From positions 52,035,885 to 52,099,884 of the forward strand of contig CAIIXF020000001.1 of NCBI GenBank assembly GCA_903813345.2: a stretch of 64,000 nt of DNA, in the 5' to 3' direction. The notes beneath the pieces were generated by a model. That model searched no databases and had not been told where the DNA came from. It saw nothing but the letters and a program-made list of their open reading frames with translations. A program made the position numbers and the translations under genes. This DNA comes from Owenia fusiformis. Taxonomy: Eukaryota; Annelida; Polychaeta; Sabellida; Oweniidae. Below are positions 60,101-64,000 of the stretch, in pieces (the first letter of the stretch is position 1; each line of letters begins with the position of its first letter).

Positions 60101-61198
60101 ATGCCAGTAGGTGATATCATTGTTGTGTAATAGATGAGGTAGTGTGTTATGAACAAGTAACCATAGTAACATATCTGGTACATACCTCCAAAATAGCTAA
60201 CTGGTATGAGGCATAGAACTGACATAATATCATAGGAACTTGCTATAATTCCCGTCTCTGTACTTGACAGGTCAAAGCGACGCTCTATGGTTGAAATCAC
60301 AACACTTACAAGTCCATTCACCACCAATCCCTAAAATACAAATGTTATTATATACATGTACATGAAAATCATTTAACTCAGGAGAAAGCTCATGACCTTC
60401 ATTTCAAAATGATCTTATGATCGATCAGTTATGTGAAAAATAAACTGTTCAATATGTGATACACAATACACCTATTAACAATTGATGAATCTGAAAATGC
60501 CAAGAGATAATTTGCGTAAAAATTGTACATTAGCAGTAATTGAGGCAAGGATTGACGCAATACTTGAGTGATTTGGAAAATTACAAAGTGTCAGCAGAAG
60601 TCATCATGATAATTGCATTTTAATAATTAAATTCAATGAACAAAATACAATATACCGTATTCTCTGTAATAAGTGTGGAGTATGGATGGAACGCTAAAAT
60701 GGACATTGTAATTTGATTGGCAGCCACCAAAAAACATACATGAAAACCAATTATGTGGAACAAAACTTACATCAGTTCTTAGTCATCTCAAAAAGTTTGA
60801 GACCTATCTTGATGATAATAAATGAGTTATTACACTTTAAAATCAGTTAAATTTTTGGCCCACCCTGTACATGTACATGTAGGGTGCATAACACATGTCC
60901 AGCAGAAGATAGAAACATACACAACATATATATATTCACATCTAGGCGCAACACAATTTACCTGTATTGCTCCTGCCCAACACAGACAGAACAGCATGAG
61001 CTTTGCATTTCGAAGTCTCTGGCACCCCGTAGGTTGACAACGGCCCCACCCACAAGTCTCATCCCCCTCTTCTTCTGGGGAGAGGGAATTTGACTTTACG
61101 CTACCATTGTTATGTCGGCTTTCAACGTAAGGCTCACGGAGGAAAGCATCAGAATTGCTGTGACCAGAGACCCCGTTTTCTACAGGATTTGCAGCCAT
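45119..61198 (-). CDS. SLCO4A1: Organic anion transporting polypeptide, SLCO4A type
   Basis: Thirteen exons on the minus strand: 60962-61198, 60186-60330, 55949-56092, 55147-55323, 54672-54774, 54155-54276, 52913-53080, 52128-52217, 50336-50537, 49563-49716, 48292-48485, 45861-45925 and 45119-45477. All phases agree and give 719 aa (human SLCO4A1 722). The N-terminus is cytosolic and ends in a [14 protein letters not shown] motif like SLCO4A1. Diagnostic blocks follow in order: [47 protein letters not shown], the family signature [10 protein letters not shown] in exon 6, [12 protein letters not shown] in exon 9, a Kazal-type cysteine-rich extracellular loop (exons 10-11: CNTGC-NC...NPVCGS...GC...CSC), [12 protein letters not shown], and [17 protein letters not shown] near the end. 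Twelve membrane helices are expected. It should be a sodium-independent plasma-membrane carrier of amphipathic anions such as thyroid hormones or steroid conjugates; substrates are inferred from the vertebrate family. ATG 61198 is preferred over 61291. Confidence 0.93.
46014..46914. mobile_element. 901-bp TIR element in SLCO intron 12
   Basis: The left end is GACGTGTCGCAAAAAGGT and the right end is the inverse, ACCCTTTTGCGACACGTC. Both are flanked by TAT (46011-46013 and 46915-46917), a likely target-site duplication of TA or TAT. A GTGGAGGACGAAAGG motif occurs twice inside (about 46580 and 46780). There is no transposase frame. TA-type duplications with ~20-bp ends would suit a mariner- or PIF-related non-autonomous element. 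Confidence 0.7.
47205..48262. repeat. 48-bp minisatellite array, about 21-22 units, in SLCO intron 11
   Basis: The unit contains GGTAGTTCCACTTTAAAATG, TTTACCACATGCAGTTACTG and TGTCTCAT. Because 48 is divisible by three and no unit has a stop in one frame, the plus strand is open for 322 codons (47284-48252) as 20 repeats of a 16-residue unit ([16 protein letters not shown] and variants). It is antisense to the SLCO gene and begins about 40 bases inside intron 11 from the exon 11 donor. Variant units (GATATTTAC, GATATTTCC, ACCAAATGC) form a repeated three-unit pattern. Both edges carry the same odd variant, ATGCGGTAATCTTATGGTAG. Confidence 0.9.
48784..48998. repeat. Inverted-repeat element in SLCO intron 10
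   Basis: GACCTTTCCAATAAACACTG and CCTTTTGGTATATCAAAGAAGC-type sequence at 48784-48830 pair with GCTTCTTTGATGTACCAAAG and TTTTTTGGAAAGGTAT at 48953-48998. The arms are about 46 bases, the loop about 120. It is a MITE-like foldback. Confidence 0.6.
49066..49216. repeat. CAGTAAAACCTG-family repeat, copy 2
   Basis: It starts AAAGTGAAACCTGTAAAGTA and ends TTACACAGGTTTTACTGTAC. Several GTGGAACAC / GTGTTCCAC motifs in opposite orientation lie between. It shares the right end with copies at 23570-23702 and 56310-56482. Confidence 0.5.
51228..51373. mobile_element. TGTCACCAC-family element, intact short copy
   Basis: The left end is AACAAGGCATTAACATGC then AAAATGTCACCAC. The right end is CAATATGTCCCCACTTGTGG then TGGTGACATAATAAAA. 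This short copy shows both ends without internal repeats. A fragment of the same left end lies at about 51833-51860. Confidence 0.65.
53975..54132. repeat. Inverted-repeat element next to SLCO exon 6
   Basis: AAAGACCTCGATCTTATGA and TATGTCAAATATATGACC at the left pair inversely with GGTCATATATTACGCCATAA and CATAGAATCTCGGTCTTT at the right. A second nested palindrome lies just outside (ATTCTAATATGATACG near 53837 and ATCATATTAGAATCGT near 53956). It ends about 20 bases from exon 6, on the intron 6 side of its donor. Confidence 0.55.
56310..56482. repeat. CAGTAAAACCTG-family repeat, copy 3 (both ends)
   Basis: TACAGTAAAACCTGCATACA at the left and AAGACAGGTTTTACTGTA at the right are inverted ends. 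Between them are GTGAACACC / GTGTTCACT motifs in both orientations. It lies in SLCO intron 2. Confidence 0.6.
57466..57983. mobile_element. TGTCACCAC-family element, medium copy in SLCO intron 2
   Basis: The left end is AACAAGGCACTAACGTGAC then AAAATGTCACCACC. The right end is CAATATGTCACCACTTTAGG then TGGTGACATAATAAAC. The interior has three degenerate copies of the GAAGCAAGTTGAAAA / GACCTTGAGAAG module. Confidence 0.7.
59330..59450. repeat. TTGCAGAATTT short-repeat patch
   Basis: GCAGAATTT recurs about six times at irregular 15-30 base spacing, with related CAGAAT/GGAATT motifs back to 59030. It is low-complexity and noncoding, in SLCO intron 2. Confidence 0.5.
59462..59606. repeat. 145-bp foldback element
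   Basis: TTATTGAATGACTTGAAGTG and CAATACAGGATATATTCTGC at the left pair inversely with GCAGAATATATCCTGTATTG and CACTTCAAATCATTCTATAA at the right. A second, shorter hairpin follows directly (TCTGTATTGCTACTGAG at about 59625 with CTCAGTAGCAATACAGA at about 59670). A degenerate relative lies at 39358-39480. Confidence 0.65.
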
Positions 61199-64000
61199 TT
61201 TATTGAGACTCGAATATCTGAAAATAGATAATGGTTTATTGTAATAGAACAAACATAATGGCGGTTTAAAGGTCCATCTAATTAATAACAATAATCACAG
61301 TCTTTATCTTCCATGGTAAGTACCTGAAAGAGAGGCTTTGGAATAGGTTATACTCCCACTTCCCATAATTCAAAAAAGTAAATCGTGGCTAAGTTATTCA
61401 TTAGACAGCAATTTCAGATGCAGAAATAAATATTTTTACAATTTCAAACATCCCATATACACCATTACAAACTATTTTTCCTTTATTCATCTTGAATCCA
61501 CCAGAGCAGAAAATGCCAGTTTATGATTGCACTTTTATAACCAAAGACTCACTCAAGACATTTTATTTGGGAATTACTTATTCCTTTGGTTTGGTATCTT
61601 TTGGGACATTAATATATGCACTATCATATCAGATTACCAGAATATATATCATGTACCCAAACCATGAATAAAACAAGGGATATAAATTCAGTGTCAGCAA
61701 TGACTCTCAGCCAGTCTCTTCACATTGCTGACTTATTTTTATATTGTTATGCATAAATGAAATATCCACCTACTAATGTTGTCAAGAATTTATCTTAAGA
61801 CAAAAATCAAAAGATTCATTTCATCAGAATAACTAAACAAGTATAAAAAGCAAAAGATTAAAAGCAAAAATCAAATAACCAAACTATTAAAATCATCTAC
61901 TTGTATATTACACAGATTTTGACAGATATTCCTGGTGCAGTACAAAATTGACTCAACTTAGACAGGTACAATCATTTTAATGAATATAATAACTTGTATT
62001 GTTTATTAGGAATCCAACAATTATAATCAAACAATGTGTCGCAGGTCACAGTGTATCCCAATGATGTCAGAGTGGCAATGTTAAATTGTATTGATGGAAT
62101 GATTTCCCTGTTGAGTGTTATGTGACTATTGCATGAGTCTAAACATTCCATTACTGTCTACATCAAGCAATCATTAGTAAGATCAACCCTTTTCAAGAAT
62201 CTGATTTCACATATTAAAAAGTTTCACCTGTACTCTTTCAATAACATTCAAGAAACTAGGCATTATCATGCAAAATGTTACCACTAGCTATTTGTTACAT
62301 GTGCCGAACACCAGCCACTGAACACTATCCATAAGACATGTGATATAATATGTGATAACAATATGTCACCCCTTTTGGTGGTGACATAATTAAATCGTAA
62401 GTTGCTGCATTTTCTGTTTTCATAAGTGGGCAGTTATTTATTTTCAAATATTTAAATTCCAATGAACAGGACAGCTACTTCTGGGGTCTAAACAACTGCA
62501 AAATTCTATAATAGTAAGAGGGTACTACCCTGCTTTCACTAGCCTCTGAGCACATTGGCAGACCCAGAAGCTAACAAGGGGAGTCCACATTTAAAATCAG
62601 AACAAGTGTAGAAAAAATAGTTGAAAGATTAAGGCCTGTATTGGATAATTTGGCCCAAAAACGCCACATTGTGCCGAAAAGGCCCACAAATCGAGGCCAG
62701 GTACAAAATTTTGGGCCAACACTGTTTTCTGCCCCACCCCCTGGAGCCACCAGTGGAGCATCAGGGTAATATGGAATCAATAAACTTCTTGACTAAAAAA
62801 AGATGTATCAAGGGTTTATATAAAAACCTTCTCTAGAACGTTCATGCTGAAATGTTACGTTGACATTATTTACAGAATATTAGCATTTGGTTCAGAAGTT
62901 CAGGTGACTTGCACGCACTAAACAAATATTTTTTGAGGACTATCACAATGGTAGATGTCACCTTGGTGGTCACATAAAAAAATGGTTGGTTGTACTGAAC
63001 TTGACAAGTGTCACTGTCAACTAACAGTGTCACAATGTTAACTAACAGAACACTATTGAGGAGTGGCATCCTACCACTAGTAATAATGTTCACAACCAAG
63101 AAAAATACCAATTCAAGAAAGACTGTGCCATATTTGCAATTCAAACAAAGTTAAAGATGAGAAACATTTTGTATTTTAATGCAAGGCTTGTGAATCAGAG
63201 ATTTTCATTTTTAACACCACATATTGAACAGTTTATAGACATATATGTTTTCAAAACCAAGAATCATGTTAACAAATTTGCAAATAATTTGAACTGTACT
63301 TTTAATACTAGAAAAAAATCAAATCCATATTAAGGCATTAATTAAGGCATGAGCATGTCAAAATGTCACTTTTTATAAGGTTATATCATGGTGTTCTAAT
63401 ATCTCAACATTGCCTGATAGCTAAAGGGAAGAATAACATATTCACAGAATAACAACAAGTCTGTATGACTATGAGACAGTCTGGAGTAAAATTGTCAACA
63501 ACCCAATTTTTGAACTTTTGACATACTGGGTAACTGATAATATACTATTCCTTATTTTTTCACCGAGGTTTATTTCAAAACCAATATTCATGAAATGAAA
63601 ACATAAGAGACACTTGCACTATCTGGTTTATCACGCAAATAATCAATGGATGGGGAGCAGCTGATTTCTGGTAGAAAATTCAACAAACCTGCGAGATTTA
63701 TTTACAAATAAATCGGTAAATAAATAAGCGCACAGCCTTAAATTTTCAAAAGTGGGCCCAATTTTGGGGTTTTAGGGCCAAATTATTTTTCCACACTTGC
63801 CTTTTTCAGGCTTGAAATTTGGGCCCCATGTTAGTTTCCAGATCAGCCCCTTACCATGTACCTACTCATTTAGCATTTTATTCATGTACTTTCTCTCATG
63901 AACTTTCTCTTCTCTTATCCAGCACAATGCATCAAATAAACATCTTGGATTTTGAAAATATGAAAAACAAACATCTGGTAATTGAATATTCCACAATTTC
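61199..64000. other. Upstream region of the SLCO gene and repeats
   Basis: No coding exon is seen. A 5' noncoding exon and promoter of the transporter gene should lie here. It contains a TGTCACCAC-family copy at 62255-62391, a left-end fragment at about 63333-63372, and two GGCCC-rich repeats (about 62640-62770 and 63740-63850) related to the one at 11440-11640. The frames at 62571-62780 and 62866-63144 look like chance. Confidence 0.5.
62255..62391. mobile_element. TGTCACCAC-family element, short copy upstream of SLCO
   Basis: AAACTAGGCATTATCATGC then AAAATGTTACCACT marks the left end. AACAATATGTCACCCCTTTT then GGTGGTGACATAATTAAA marks the right end. Size and order match the 51228-51373 copy. 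Confidence 0.6.

Noticed and set aside
61196-61291. The upstream ATG at 61291 as start of the SLCO protein
   Set aside because: It would add a hydrophobic, aromatic-rich leader atypical of the cytosolic N-terminus; MAANPVENG at 61198 fits the family better.

Overview
The window is eukaryotic, A+T-rich, intron-containing DNA from an invertebrate, most likely a lophotrochozoan and possibly a bivalve mollusc. The basis is intron-exon structure with GT/AG sites, an invertebrate-type sarcoplasmic calcium-binding protein gene, vertebrate-like orthologues with many small introns, and dense short non-autonomous DNA elements. No operon, tRNA, rRNA or CRISPR array was seen. The species assignment is inference. 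Splice models were assembled by hand, by following reading phase across GT/AG junctions and comparing with remembered family features; no search was run.

Layout: (1) 1-3360, repeats, including a GC-rich inverted-repeat cluster. (2) 3361-6901 (+), two-exon type II membrane glycosyltransferase-like protein lacking a DxD motif; its intron holds a broken THAP-domain relic. (3) 9096-10808 (+), single-exon ankyrin-repeat protein. (4) 13589-15016 (+), single-exon basic orphan protein. (5) 15303-16533 (-), ANKRD66-like. (6) 17622-20743 (+), TIMP-family protein that has lost the four cysteines of the inhibitory edge. (7) 21126-26330 (-), LRRC42. (8) 27208-32914 (+), IFT25/HSPB11, head-to-head with LRRC42. 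(9) 34418-35493 (-), EF-hand sarcoplasmic calcium-binding protein. (10) 37480-40427 (-), secreted EndoU ribonuclease. (11) 45119-61198 (-), 13-exon organic-anion transporter of the SLCO4A type, with a 48-bp minisatellite in intron 11 that reads as one long antisense ORF. The rest, to 64000, is upstream or repeat DNA.

The genes do not form one pathway. IFT25 is a ciliary transport subunit, and LRRC42/IFT25 share a putative bidirectional promoter. TIMP-like and LRRC42 converge tail to tail, with poly(A) signals that imply overlapping 3' ends, and the orphan gene and the ANKRD66-like gene also converge. The main candidates for something undescribed are the TIMP-family protein with coordinated cysteine loss, the DxD-less glycosyltransferase-like protein and the orphan basic protein. 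Among the repeats, the most interesting are elements that carry arrays of nuclear-receptor half-sites.
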